Shown in pieces: positions 1-9,777 of a stretch of 25,025 bases of DNA. Position 1 is the stretch's first letter, and each line of letters begins with the position of its first letter. Under the pieces are notes generated by a model. That model had not been told where the DNA came from. It searched no databases and saw only the letters and a program-made list of their open reading frames with translations. The translations under genes were made by a program, and so were the position numbers. Source of the DNA: Basidiobolus ranarum (Eukaryota; Basidiobolomycota; Basidiobolomycetes; Basidiobolales); assembly GCA_040143965.1 (NCBI GenBank), contig JASJQH010000145.1:1-25025 (forward strand), given 5' to 3'.

Positions 1-2
1 GC

Positions 3-149
3 TTTGGTCGTGGCGGGTTTGGCGGACGTGGAAGATTTGGTCGTTTCGGTGGTCGCGGTTTTGGTAGATTCGGCAGATTTGGGAGATTTGGCTATGGTGG
101 ATACGGATGGAATGATGATTGTGGTGGGGATGATTGTGGAAGCTGTTAA
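3..149 (+). CDS. Gly/Arg/Phe-rich protein, C-terminal end (partial)
   Basis: This is the 3' end of a gene whose start lies left of the window; the stop codon TAA is at 147-149. The readable 48 residues are made of GRF, GGRG and GRFGRF units, followed by a GYGGYGW stretch and a short acidic, cysteine-bearing tail (DDCGG, DDCGSC). The period-like repetition of Gly, Arg and Phe codons is clear in this frame; an overlapping open frame one base over is Val/Asp-rich and is its shadow. Arg/Gly/Phe-rich composition occurs in RNA-binding (RGG) proteins and in glycine-rich surface proteins. The cysteine tail favours neither strongly, so I assign no function. Another glycine-rich protein sits at the opposite edge of the window, but its repeat is acidic and of different make-up. 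Confidence 0.6.
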   Translation, partial: FGRGGFGGRGRFGRFGGRGFGRFGRFGRFGYGGYGWNDDCGGDDCGSC

Positions 150-1787
150 TCAAAGCGTATCTTCAATTTCCTTTGGCATCGCCTTATACCAAACTCCCAC
201 GCACTTAGTATACTATTCCTCTTAGCTAATTGAATAAAACGATGCTACATATTCTTGCAGTTTTTCCAAAATCATTTATTGTCCTGAGGTAAGATTTCAC
301 ATTTTCATCGAGCGTAAGTACTAAAACATAAATTGACTTTTAATATAACTGTTTCTATGTCTTTGGGGAGATATTAGTTCTAAGCTATATTATATCAAGA
401 ATGCCTATAGTATATTTAGTATATTACTTTTTTAACGGAACATGTGCCAAGTTGGCAACATTGCTGTACAAATTAGTTAAAGTTGTCTAAAAATCTAGGT
501 AATAGAAAAGATTATTTGGCATGCAAATGAGCTTGAATATAGAGTTATTGCGATAAAAGAGTTTCTAGGTGATCAGACCTATAAAGGACATATTTGTCAC
601 TTCAAACTGATTTCAATAGTTTTAGCATTGAGTGTGGTTTATTGGATAAAAGTAGACTCCGAGGTTGCTATCCGTCAGCTAATAGCCTTGGGACAATGAT
701 CTAGGTTTTCATTACCAAGGTAGATGAATGAAGAAATAACAAAGTATTCAACTAAAACTGGATAACCAAATAGTTCATAGCTACAAATATACAACTCAAT
801 TTCATATATACTTGAGACAGTAGGGCTTGTATTTTGAGGTTTCTGAAATGCATATCAAATTAGCTATTATTCGGATTTTCAGCAATAAAGTATAATGGTA
901 ATTAAAGTTATGGGTTGACATCCACTGTATTGATTTAATCTTTATGGCAATGAATCACGTGTCGTCAAGAACCATTATAACAAAGGGTAACAAGCGTCAC
1001 AGAGGACACAATACTGAAGTAAAACTGCTCATGCTAAGTTGAGATACAGAGAAGAGTATCAAAGCACATACGCATTTATAGAAGCTGCAACTACAATTGT
1101 TGAAACAGAGCGAAAGACGTTAGCCAACATGATTGGAGGGAATAGACCTTGTACCTGCAAATAATATCACTTTATTACTGAGATACTCAATATGAACTAC
1201 GCAACGCAGTAGCTATGATTTCTGGCTATTTCTAATTTACTGAGTATGATTGGTAGAGATAAGGTGGGCTATTCCATTATTGGCATGTTTAGGAATATTT
1301 CCGCAGGCGAATCACTGGTGGAAGTACGACAGTAAATATTGTTACTACCCATGTTATACAATGATGAATCTTTAGTGGATATCTTATGCACCCAAAACGC
1401 GTCAGCCATCAATAAATGGTGAGAGTAATATTGCTATCCATGGGAATAAGATAGTTATTAACGAATCATAACGAGGACACTCACTTATCGATATTTATTT
1501 GGGTGACAACTTAATCGATTCAGAGCTATCCATTGGTTGACATATCCAGGGCATGTTCTGGAAAACACTGATTAAAAGTTTAGGATTATTATTGTGGTAG
1601 CTTGAGTGTCAACTAAACTAGGATAATTGTTGCGAATATTGAGCAAAATCACACGTTGTTATTAGAAATAGGCGATTTAAGATGAAAATGCCAACTATTT
1701 TACCTCTCCATTGCCAACTCATCAGCAGACCTCGTTCTTTATATCTGTTTAAAACAACTCTCTTGGACGCAGGCCCGTCCGTCCAAA
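150..1787. other. long gene-free stretch
   Basis: About 1.6 kb of AT-rich sequence with stops scattered in every frame. I see no tRNA box A/B pair, no exon with recognisable protein similarity, and no terminal repeats. The first ~100 bases are presumably the 3' untranslated region of the upstream gene (an AATAAAA-like signal lies near 234), and the last few hundred bases hold the BDP1 promoter. The middle is unexplained and may be decayed sequence. Confidence 0.5.
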
Positions 1788-3277
1788 ATGTCCACTCCCA
1801 ACATTATTTCCATCAGAGTAGGTCCGTAAGGCTTCATAAAAGTTCCTTTTCCTCTTTATTGTTTATTTAACCATATATTTCTATTTTAGACAAGAGTCAA
1901 AAGCGCTTTACCCCTAAAATCAAACAACGAACCTCAAGAAAGGTAACTGCTACCAGTCCCATACCTGACAGTCAACCTGATGGTGAAAACAAAAACCATG
2001 GGGATTATTTGGAAATAGGAACTCCTACCCGATGCGGTCCAACCAATTCCTTTCAATCTCAAGCAACATTAACTAGTAAGTGGAGTCTTGATTCACCCAT
2101 ATCTACACCCCCAACTACTTTCAACTGAAGTGACATATTTAATATATCGACAAGACTAACCAATATATTTTAGTCGAAATAACTCCAGATGGTCATCACA
2201 CCTCGTACTTTTCCGAAAATTCAATTCTATCTTCCATCTCCAATACAACCTCCGCCGCATTTTCTCCTTTGCCTTCGCCCACACCTCTGCATATAGTAAC
2301 CCCTACACATGTACACACACCTTCAAAGGGCACTCTTATTTCTGTCCCCAGTGTTTCTCAATCCTCTATTTCCGACAAATATGAACCTTCTAAAAAGCAA
2401 TTGAACTTGGGAGAACGGGAACACTCTCCTGAGACACCTACAAAGAAAAGGAGAAAGTCCAAAACCCTTGATGATATCAAAGAGTTGGAAGATTATGATA
2501 AAGAAGAGCAACCCGATTTCTCACACGTTCCTCTCTATGTATTTTGTAAGGACATGAAGCGTGGTAAACCTACAAAGGCATTTATTGAAAAAGAGAAGGC
2601 AAAGGTAGAGAAACGAAAGAAGGTTCAACAAGCAACACCTCCAGCCACACCTGAATCTACCCACGATCGAGACATGAAAGAATCACTTCTTGAAACACCC
2701 AACTCACAAGAGAAGTAAGAAATCCCTATCTAAGAATGCAGTGAATCCTTTCAAGTAAGATCAGTCATTAACTTTATGAAATTTTTAGTTCTTTTGCTCC
2801 TCAGATGCGGGTTGTTGGTGGCAAACTAGTCCTCGATGATACGTCTCTTTTTGTGGAACATTGCGAGTTAAACAATACCCAAAGCCAAAACCTAGATGTG
2901 GTTGAGGAGTCTGCTGCTGACCGCTATGTAAACAGCGGTACATATCTGAAGCGGATCAAATCTCAACGCTGGACTCCAGAAGAAACAGAAATGTTTTACC
3001 AGGTAGATATCATTGTGTGTGATGTTTCGATCTGTCAGTGATGCTAATACATTTATTCTCTTACTAGGGATTGGCCAAGTGGGGTTCAGATTTCAGTCTT
3101 GTCGCCTCTATGATTCCTGGTCGTACACAAAAGCACGTTAAATACAAATTCAAGAGGGAAGAACTTCACAACCTTCAACGTATTAATGAAGCTTTGCTCC
3201 GACGCAATCCAGGTGTATCCATGGTAAAGGAAAAACCACCAACTGGGCGGAAGAAGAGCAATTCTGTAGAAAGCTAG
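1788..3277 (+). CDS. BDP1: TFIIIB subunit B'' (Bdp1), SANT/Myb domain
   Basis: Bdp1 is the SANT-domain subunit of TFIIIB, which places RNA polymerase III on tRNA and 5S promoters in the nucleus. I build five exons: 1788-1821, 1890-2075, 2174-2714, 2789-3002 and 3068-3277, joining in frame to 394 aa. The start gives an N-terminus (MST..I.V.KS..RF.PK) resembling that of yeast Bdp1. Residues ~60-250 are low-complexity, Ser/Thr/Pro- then Lys/Glu-rich. The conserved element FAPQMRVVGGKLVLDD starts near residue 256. The SANT domain runs ~314-360, with RWTPEE and KYKFKREE. The open frame after exon 3 appears to end at 2718, but donor GTAAGA at 2715 joined to acceptor 2788 keeps the frame, so there is no frameshift. 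Intron 1 uses a weak donor, GTCCGT at 1822. The protein is shorter than yeast Bdp1 and lacks its long C-terminal extension. The gene is convergent with DAD4. Identity is solid; exon 1 is the least certain part. Confidence 0.88.
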
Positions 3278-3950
3278 CGGAGATCATACTTCACCTATTT
3301 CACAAGTTTATTTTTATTTTTACTGCACAACTTTGTTTTATTAGTTTTCTTATATTGGCCCTATGTTTGCATTTTCAGATCGTAAAAGTCTTCGTACAAT
3401 CAAAAAAAGTCTCCTCATCCCCTTCCCCACACACATCCACCTAAAATATATATATATATACTATTCAGAATTTTGTATCTTGCTTATTGGTTTCTCAACA
3501 CGAAATCCCACATAATAAGCGGAAAGCCAAACCAACTAATTTGGTGCGTTCCCTATTCCCCATTCTTGGCCATTCCCTCAAGGAATAAATACCCCATCAA
3601 ACCATAACCCCCTAAACTCCTGCATCGAAGCTTATCGTATCGTTGCAATCAACAACAATCATCGTCACCCAAATGCTTGGATAAATGCTTGGATCTAAGG
3701 GATATTCACCATCTAATATACTAACCCGAAGCCTAGATGTTTATGAGAATAGTTCAACTCTAGCCCCTAACTATCTATGACATTAGGCGCAGACCATTGC
3801 CACGAAATGAATCATTCAATGGAAATTGGGAAACCATCCACTAGTTTGCTTATTTATTTACATAATTCTTCAGAATAGTGTTCAAAAATCAATATATTCA
3901 TGAATGTGTGTGCGCGGCTCTGGATACTCTGGAGGGGTAGCACACCCAGA
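3278..3950. other. convergent spacer BDP1/DAD4
   Basis: This spacer separates two genes that point at each other, so it should hold both 3' untranslated regions. It contains a (TA)n run around 3447-3460 and a perfect tandem duplication of a 12-mer, AAATGCTTGGAT, at 3671-3682 and 3683-3694. I see no coding potential. Confidence 0.6.
3671..3694. repeat. tandem 12-mer x2
   Basis: Two perfect copies of AAATGCTTGGAT lie head to tail. This is probably a replication-slippage duplication in non-coding sequence. Confidence 0.7.
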
Positions 3951-4294
3951 CTAAACTGGGCTATCAAAAGCACCGATATTTTCCAAGTTAAAGGCTACGT
4001 TACGGTCAAAGTTGGACCAGATATTTGATAGCATGGTGATGTCGTTGTTTAGATTGTTAAGTTCCTTGAAAAGAATTGAAGCAAGTCAGTTGAGAGGAAT
4101 TGGTTGGAGGTGAAGTGGTGGTAATTACCTCCATACGATCGTTGACTTCCTCTAATACTTCGTTTAGTTTTTCCTTCAAAGGGTGATTATTAGACAGGAA
4201 AAAGGTCGAATATAGGGCAAATAAACAGACATACTACGTTGACGATGATTCTAGATAACAGGTTCTTCTGTTGCACTTCGTGTGGACTTTCCAT
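3951..4294 (-). CDS. DAD4: DASH/Dam1 complex subunit Dad4
   Basis: Dad4 is a small coiled-coil subunit of the DASH (Dam1) ring, which couples kinetochores to spindle microtubules and is characteristic of fungi. Three small exons on the minus strand, 4294-4235, 4173-4129 and 4064-3951, join in phase 0 to exactly 72 aa, the length of yeast Dad4. The N-terminus MESPHEVQQKNLLSRII matches the hallmark M-E-N-P-H-E-Q ... N-I-L-S-R-I-I of the family, and the C-terminal half keeps VAFNLE, which corresponds to VQFNLE in yeast. Introns are 61 nt (4174-4234) and 64 nt (4065-4128), with donors GTATGT and GTAATT. No exon exceeds 114 nt, so the gene escapes a simple ORF search. It is divergent from the methyltransferase gene, with 267 nt between their start codons. 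I am confident of this identification. Confidence 0.9.
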
Positions 4295-4561
4295 TATTGT
4301 GGTGGTTTGTAAAGTTATTCGAAGGGAAAATAACTGACCTCTATATCTGTATATGAAGTATTTGTTTACATGCCAAAGGTTTATTTACATTTAATCATGT
4401 GGTCAGATGGCAATGTTGGTGGATTAGGGGGTTAGTTCAACTGAATTTCATCCCAATGAAAATCTTTTTTCCCTGTACTTTTATCCTTGATGAGTTAATT
4501 TTTTTTCGTTAACATACTTGTATGGTCAAAGCAACCCTAGCGGAGGTTTCCTGTTAAACTT

Positions 4562-5524
4562 ATGTCAGAGGATATTAGAGTTTCTGTAGAAAAATGGTTG
4601 AATAGTATTGGTAGAGATAGAGTATTGGATTTACGAACTAGAGAAGAATTCGCTGAAATTCATATCAAAGACTCTACTTGCATCCCATTCGGAGAGTTGA
4701 AAAAGCGTTGGTTCGAGTTGCCTCATCGACTTAGTCCATTCACTGCTATACTCCCAAAAGATACTGAGGGGGTTCTCTACAAATTAAGGGAATGGACCAT
4801 CTCTGACACATTTACTGATAGTCCAGAGTTTTGGCAAGTCGCGAAAGAGTTGGATTTAACTACCGAAGATGAGAAAACCTCAACCAAATTGCTCTTTAAA
4901 CCTTGTCCTTTCTTAGAAGAGATGATCGAAGAGGTAGAAACAAAACTAGTGAAAAGGAAGCTCGCCGAGAGCGATCATGTTCCTACATTGAGTTGCTGTG
5001 ATGTTGGGTGTGGAAGTGGTCGCGATGTAGCTTGGCTCTGTTCTCGTCCAAATGCTAATTGGGAGGCTCATGCTGTTGATTCTTGGCGAGGCTCTCTGGA
5101 TCGAACCCGACAGTTAGCAATCAGCTTGAATATCTCGGAAAAGATCACTACTTGTGGGGCCAAATTTAACTCTAGTGGTGCTGTTAAGCCCATCAGTTCC
5201 AACAATACCGAGTATACCCACCAAGAGACAGAGTTCCTATCCAATCAGTTTGATCTTGTGATATGCATTCGCTTCCTTGAGCGAAGTAGTTTTGACATTT
5301 TAGATAGCTTAGTCGCCCCTGGTGGCTTTCTACTGTACAGTACATTTGTAGATGGGGTTATAGAGTTTGAGAAGCCTTTTGGAGAAAACCATCGATTGGT
5401 GCTTGGAGAGCTAAAGGCCAGGTTCGGTGAAAGCCAGGGCTACAATGTCCTGTGTGATAAAATTGAATATATTGAAGATGGAAGGCCGGTCAATTCTTTC
5501 CTTGCACAAAAATTAATAAACTAA
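4562..5524 (+). CDS. rhodanese-like / SAM-dependent methyltransferase fusion
   Basis: A single-exon gene of 320 aa. The N-terminus (about residues 8-65) looks like the first half of a rhodanese domain: RVLDLRTREEFAEIHIKDS, then IPFGEL, as in the opening strand and helix of that fold. I cannot find the rhodanese active-site cysteine loop after it, so this part is probably non-catalytic. Residues ~140-265 form a class I methyltransferase: motif I DVGCGSGRD (147-155) for S-adenosylmethionine binding, an acidic AVDSW at ~171-175 at the end of strand 2, FDLVICIRFLER at motif IV, and VAPGGFLLYSTFVDG (251-265). The region from motif IV to the GELKARF tail resembles TehB-like and related small-molecule methyltransferases. 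The substrate is unknown. A short AACCCTA motif lies ~25 nt upstream of the start. No introns are needed, which is unusual beside its intron-containing neighbours. Confidence 0.75.
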   Translation: MSEDIRVSVEKWLNSIGRDRVLDLRTREEFAEIHIKDSTCIPFGELKKRWFELPHRLSPFTAILPKDTEGVLYKLREWTISDTFTDSPEFWQVAKELDLTTEDEKTSTKLLFKPCPFLEEMIEEVETKLVKRKLAESDHVPTLSCCDVGCGSGRDVAWLCSRPNANWEAHAVDSWRGSLDRTRQLAISLNISEKITTCGAKFNSSGAVKPISSNNTEYTHQETEFLSNQFDLVICIRFLERSSFDILDSLVAPGGFLLYSTFVDGVIEFEKPFGENHRLVLGELKARFGESQGYNVLCDKIEYIEDGRPVNSFLAQKLIN

Positions 5525-6002
5525 ACTTGAGCGGTATAGAGCAAATCTAGATACACCCTAGATTGTCAATAAACCTGATCTACGATGTTCATTCACTTTC
5601 ACTGCCCTTTACATCCACAAGCCTGGTCGCTCATATATACTGACCATTTCTTTTGGACCACCCTAAGCCAAGTGCAGTGCTTAAATTCCATTCATTGCTA
5701 ATCCACTTTGGTGAGTTACTAATCAATGAAAAGGAGTCAAGTGACCAATCATGTTAGATTCATTTGAAATACCCTTTTTTCTTTTTCATCAAGTTTTTGA
5801 TCAATGCTTACTCAAGACTCCGATATTCCCTTTCTTTCTCTAGTGTGTATTTCATCTTAACCATTATATTTGGTTGAATTGTTATTTTTATTGGACTTGT
5901 TTAATTTTTCCTCTTTATATTTTTTTATTCCTTACTATTGCTTCATATTGTAGCCTCCATCAATCCCTAGATATTTCCCAAATTACTTGAACTTATTTGC
6001 AA
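5525..6002. other. spacer and probable U2AF 5' leader
   Basis: This stretch holds the 3' region of the methyltransferase gene and the promoter and leader of the U2AF gene. It is pyrimidine-rich from ~5770. A donor-like GTGAGT followed by TACTAAT at 5711 and an acceptor ...ATTGTAG ending at 5953 would make a 5' untranslated intron of 243 nt. That is only a prediction. I see no other gene. Confidence 0.4.
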
Positions 6003-7621
6003 ATGGAGACTGCTCTTGCCCATCGAGACCATGATGATGAACGTTATCGTTCACGAGAAAGAGAGCATCGTCCTCGAGATGATCGTCGTGAACGGGAAAA
6101 GGACAGAGATAGAGAGAGAGATCGTCGTAGCAGCAGAAGAGAGCGAGATTCTGAGCGCTCAAGCGGTAGATCTCGAGAACGTGACAGAAGAAGAAGACCT
6201 GAAGAAAGAGAGGCTCGTAAATCTCGTCGTAGTAGATCTCGTTCTAGACACAGAAGTCCTTCAGTCACGCCACTTCACATGAGAACACGTAAACTACACA
6301 ATTGGGATGTGCCACCACCAGGCTATGAAGGTATGTCTGCACAAGAAGTGAAAGCTACTGGACATTTCCCACTCCCTGGTCATGCAACAGGACTTGGAGG
6401 TCCAAGTGCTCATCCTTTCGGATTGGCCGCTCAACAAGCAATTATTAGCTCCCTAGATCCCTCCAAATTAAGTCAAGGCGCAACTGGCCCAGCTGCACAA
6501 AACGCTAGTTTGGCTCGTCAATCCCGTAGATTATACGTTGGTAATATTCCATACGGTATTAATGAGGAGAGCATTGCAGATTTCTTCAATGCTACTATGC
6601 TTGAACTCAATATTACTACTGGTACTGGTAAGCCCGTAGTTGCTGTACAGATCAATCATGACAAAAACTATGCTTTTGTAGAATTCAAAGCAGCCGAAGA
6701 AGCTACAGCTGCTATGGCTTTTGATGGGATCAATTTCCAGAGCCAGTCACTCAAAATACGTAGACCTAAAGACTATCAGCCACCAACAGGCTATAGTGGT
6801 GAGCCACTTCCAATCCATGTACCAGGTGTTATCTCCACTAATGTTCCCGATAGCCCTAATAAGATCTTCATCGGTGGTTTGCCTGCCTATTTAAATGAAG
6901 AGCAAGTGATGGAGCTGTTGAAATCGTTTGGTGAATTGAGAGCATTCAATTTGGTAAAGGATACCGCCACTGGATTGTCCAAAGGATTTGCTTTCTGCGA
7001 ATATGTAGATCCTAATGTCACTGACATTGCTTGCCAAGGTCTTAACAATATGGAGCTCGGTGATAAGCGATTGGTTGTTCAAAGAGCAAGCATCGGTGCC
7101 AAAATGATAACACCCATCGTTGGGACACTTGGAAGTCTCCCTATTCCAGCCGACCTTATTCCTATCAATACTCACGATTCTGAGCCCACAACAGTGCTTC
7201 AACTCTTGAATATGGTTACCCCCGAGGAGCTTCAAGACGACGACGAATATCAAGGTAACTTTATATGAACATGTGTCGTTCTCAACACCAACTAACATAG
7301 AAATATTATCCAATGTAGATATCTTGGAGGATGTAGGTGAGGAGTGCAGTAAATTTGGAAGAATTGTTGAACTTCGAATTCCACAGCCAGTTGAGGGACA
7401 AGATGTTCCGGGAGTTGGCAAGGTAGGGCTTCCAGATATCCATGTAATCATCCATTCTCGCCTACTCACTTGTTTACTATTTATTCTAGGTCTTTATTCA
7501 ATATGAGACAAAGGAGGAATGCGGCGTAGCACTTCGAGCCCTGGCCGGACGTAGATTTGCTGATCGTATTGTTATTGCTTCATATATCTCAGAAGAGAGA
7601 CTTCAAGCACAGGACTACTAA
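6003..7621 (+). CDS. U2AF2: U2AF large subunit (U2AF65), splicing factor
   Basis: This is the large subunit of U2 auxiliary factor, which binds the polypyrimidine tract and recruits U2 snRNP in the nucleus. Three exons (6003-7254, 7301-7422, 7490-7621) give 501 aa, near the usual ~475. An Arg/Ser/Glu/Asp-rich RS-type domain covers residues ~6-85. The ligand motif for the small subunit follows, with Trp101 in NWDVPPPGYEG. RRM1 is ~176-254 (RLYVGNIPY, RNP1 KNYAFVEF) and RRM2 ~287-363 (KIFIGGLP, RNP1 SKGFAFCEY). The C-terminal UHM runs ~398-501 with the GRRFADR loop, equivalent to the R-x-F motif that binds SF1/SF3B1. The start is the first ATG of the frame, in context GCAAATGG. Introns are 46 nt (7255-7300, with ACTAAC branch) and 67 nt (7423-7489). 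All diagnostic residues are present and the gene looks intact. Confidence 0.95.
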
Positions 7622-8500
7622 CTCTCATGATATATTATTTTTTTCTCGTTTACACAATTCAATGTTTGACGTTTTCAATTTCTAATACATATTCAGTATA
7701 TAAAAAGAATCCTTAAAAGAATCGGTTATAAAATTCCCAAAACCAACGAATAAATATATAGGAGATCGGATAATTGAGCACAACTTGCTATCAAGCACTC
7801 GAAACGTTGGTATCTCACCTTTCATTGAATTGTGTTATGTATGGCCTTCTTCTACTTTACCATAGTTATACTAATCTCCTTTAGTAAAGAGTTTTAGTAG
7901 CTACCTGTTGAGAGGTTTCTCGGAATTAGTCATGTCACTACCATTGGAAGGTGGAAATTGTTAGTACAACCAACAGTTGTCATGTTAGGCCAACGAAAGT
8001 CAAGGCTAGGGATTGCTCTATTAATAAACTACAAACAATCGGCTGACGGTGCTAGATTGTAAACCAAATATTTCAAATAATGATCTCTTGTTAGCTAGTA
8101 AAGGTGGTTAGTTGCTAAGGTAGTACGGTAACTCATGATCATAATTAGCCAGAGCAAAAGCACATGATTCCAGCGAGATCTTATCAATTTGTATTCAGTA
8201 CCACTTGACTGAATTATATGATCATGATAGGCGATATAAAGTTTGCCCGGAGATGTGCTATCATCAAATACAATTTGCCGAAATAGTGAAAAATCGTACC
8301 ATGTTTTTAGGAGCATATAGAGTGGTCTATTTGCCAAGCATTCTTGATCTAAACCTCTATGCTAGTTACTGCTAAGATACTTTGAGCGGTATTATTGTAG
8401 CGAGTAAATTCCTTTATCTGTAAAAATATTAGCTTAACTTAACCCTTTAAACACTCCAGTAACTTTACATAATTTGAACCGTGGCTTGCTGTTCCAAAGT
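7622..8500. other. spacer between U2AF and PQ-loop gene
   Basis: About 880 nt without a recognisable gene. The left part is the U2AF 3' region. A 14-16 nt imperfect inverted repeat (TCATGATCATAATT at 8133-8146 against 8212-8227) is visible but may be chance in AT-rich sequence. An 80-codon open frame on the minus strand (8095-8337) has no family features I recognise. Confidence 0.5.
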
Positions 8501-9677
8501 ATGACTTTAGAAACTATTCTCGATGTTGGTATGAAACTAGCTATGATCTTTGGACCGATTGCAGGTTATGTCGATCAGTATTTTGCGATCAGACGTACCA
8601 AAACAAGCGCTGGTTTTAGTCTTACTACGTGTGGTATTCTGTTGATATCAAGGTATGTATACCGATTGTCTTTTAACTTTTCAACTTTTTAATGTATCGA
8701 TTATGAATTTTATCATAGTATTCTTCGAGTTTTCTTCTGGCTTGGCGACCGCTTCGATACAACTTTACTATATCAGAGTTTGGTAATGATCATTTCACAA
8801 GTTATCTTGCTGGAGATCTGTCTACGCTATAAAGCCGACTCTCAGTGGCCTGTTCAATCCGGGTTTTGGAACTGGCCTACCTTTGGGCATTATGTTAGAT
8901 TTTTGGCACTATTTACCGGTGGAGTGGTTGCAGCATACATACTCTTTGGCTCGTTCCCAAGCTTTATCGGCATCCTAGGTTATTTATCGATGGGAATTGA
9001 GGCCACCGTCCCTATGCCTCAGGCCTATTTTAACTACACCCGGAAATCAGTGTCTGGATTCAGGTAAAATTCAGAAAGTCGCATATTGAGTCGAGCAATT
9101 ACTAACTCTCATTACTCTCACCTGTTGACAGTATCGTCATTATTGGAACTTGGTTCTTGGGAGATGTATTCAAAACTCAATATTACTACTTCCATGATGT
9201 CCCATTTCAATTTCTTCTGTGTGGAATGATTCAACTCTCGATGGATTGTATCATATGCTTCCAATTATGGAAATACTCCGACAGTACTAAGGTCCGTACA
9301 TTTTAACATGATTTTAGCAATTTTTACGCTCAAAGTTGCTACACCCCACACCTGCATCTATATTGATCGGCAATGGCTCTTTCAAGTGTTAATTGATTCG
9401 TTTTATTTACATCCCATGCCTTTCGATTTTATGTAACAAAGAATTATATCCCGATACCCTGAAACTGTATCCTGAAACTGTATCCTGAAACCATACCCCC
9501 ATCTTTATCCGTTCTGTTATAGTAATCTCACCTCATAATCCAAGGCGTAGCACATATTCCTTCTTTACCCTCTCTTACTTATGTTCGTTGTCTTTTCCGC
9601 AGGCATATAACTCCAACGACAAAGATCCACTCCTAGACCTACCTATGCATCAACTAAGAAACAATCGTTCACGTTAG
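8501..9677 (+). CDS. PQ-loop repeat membrane protein (SLC66A2/PQLC1-like, yeast Any1-like)
   Basis: A 243-aa multi-span membrane protein of the PQ-loop family, built from exons 8501-8652, 8719-9063, 9132-9291 and 9603-9677. The first PQ-loop region, FGPIAGYVDQYFAIRRTKTS (17-36), has the typical R-x-T-K-T/S tail, although the P-Q pair reads D-Q. The second, VPMPQAYFNYTRKS (148-161), keeps Pro151-Gln152. Hydrophobic spans lie between and around them. The order and spacing match SLC66A2 (PQLC1) and yeast Any1, a Golgi/endosomal protein linked to phospholipid scrambling; substrate transfer to this protein is inference. The short tail carries an acidic dileucine-like DPLL, plausible for endosome or vacuole sorting. 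Introns 1 and 2 are 66 and 68 nt, but intron 3 (9292-9602) is 311 nt with donor GTCCGT. An alternative donor GTACTA a few bases earlier would end the protein early (SDSI stop) and lose the DPLL tail. Confidence 0.8.
9458..9492. repeat. 13-nt tandem repeat inside intron 3 of the PQ-loop gene
   Basis: The unit CCTGAAACTGTAT occurs perfectly at 9458-9470 and 9471-9483, then in part from 9484 (CCTGAAAC). It lies in the unusually long third intron of the PQ-loop gene. Confidence 0.75.
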
Positions 9678-9777
9678 ATTGTTAATTAGACAGTATACAA
9701 CCATTCCTTGGCACGTGACTCCTTCAATAAATATTTATTTTTACTGAACATTTACATCTATGCTCATGATCCTGATT

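Noticed and set aside
4-225. Val/Asp-rich 73-codon open frame at the left edge
   Set aside because: The adjacent frame gives the regular Gly/Arg/Phe repeat and is clearly the coding one.
1682-1870. 62-codon open frame as the BDP1 N-terminus
   Set aside because: It could splice from GTAGGT, but its sequence does not resemble Bdp1, while the start at 1788 gives a yeast-like N-terminus.
2700-2790. Apparent frameshift or stop in BDP1 after exon 3, or a 20-34-nt mini-intron
   Set aside because: A normal 74-nt intron (donor GTAAGA 2715, acceptor 2788) joins the frames and yields the conserved FAPQMRVV block.
6016-6282. Overlapping open frames on both strands at the U2AF RS domain
   Set aside because: Repetitive Arg codons open several frames; only the frame leading into the RRMs is coding.
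8133-8227. Imperfect inverted repeat around TGATCA
   Set aside because: The arms are short and AT-rich with an internal mismatch, so this is likely chance; no element ends or target duplication.
8095-8337. 80-codon minus-strand open frame
   Set aside because: No motif, no good context and ordinary length by chance in this sequence.
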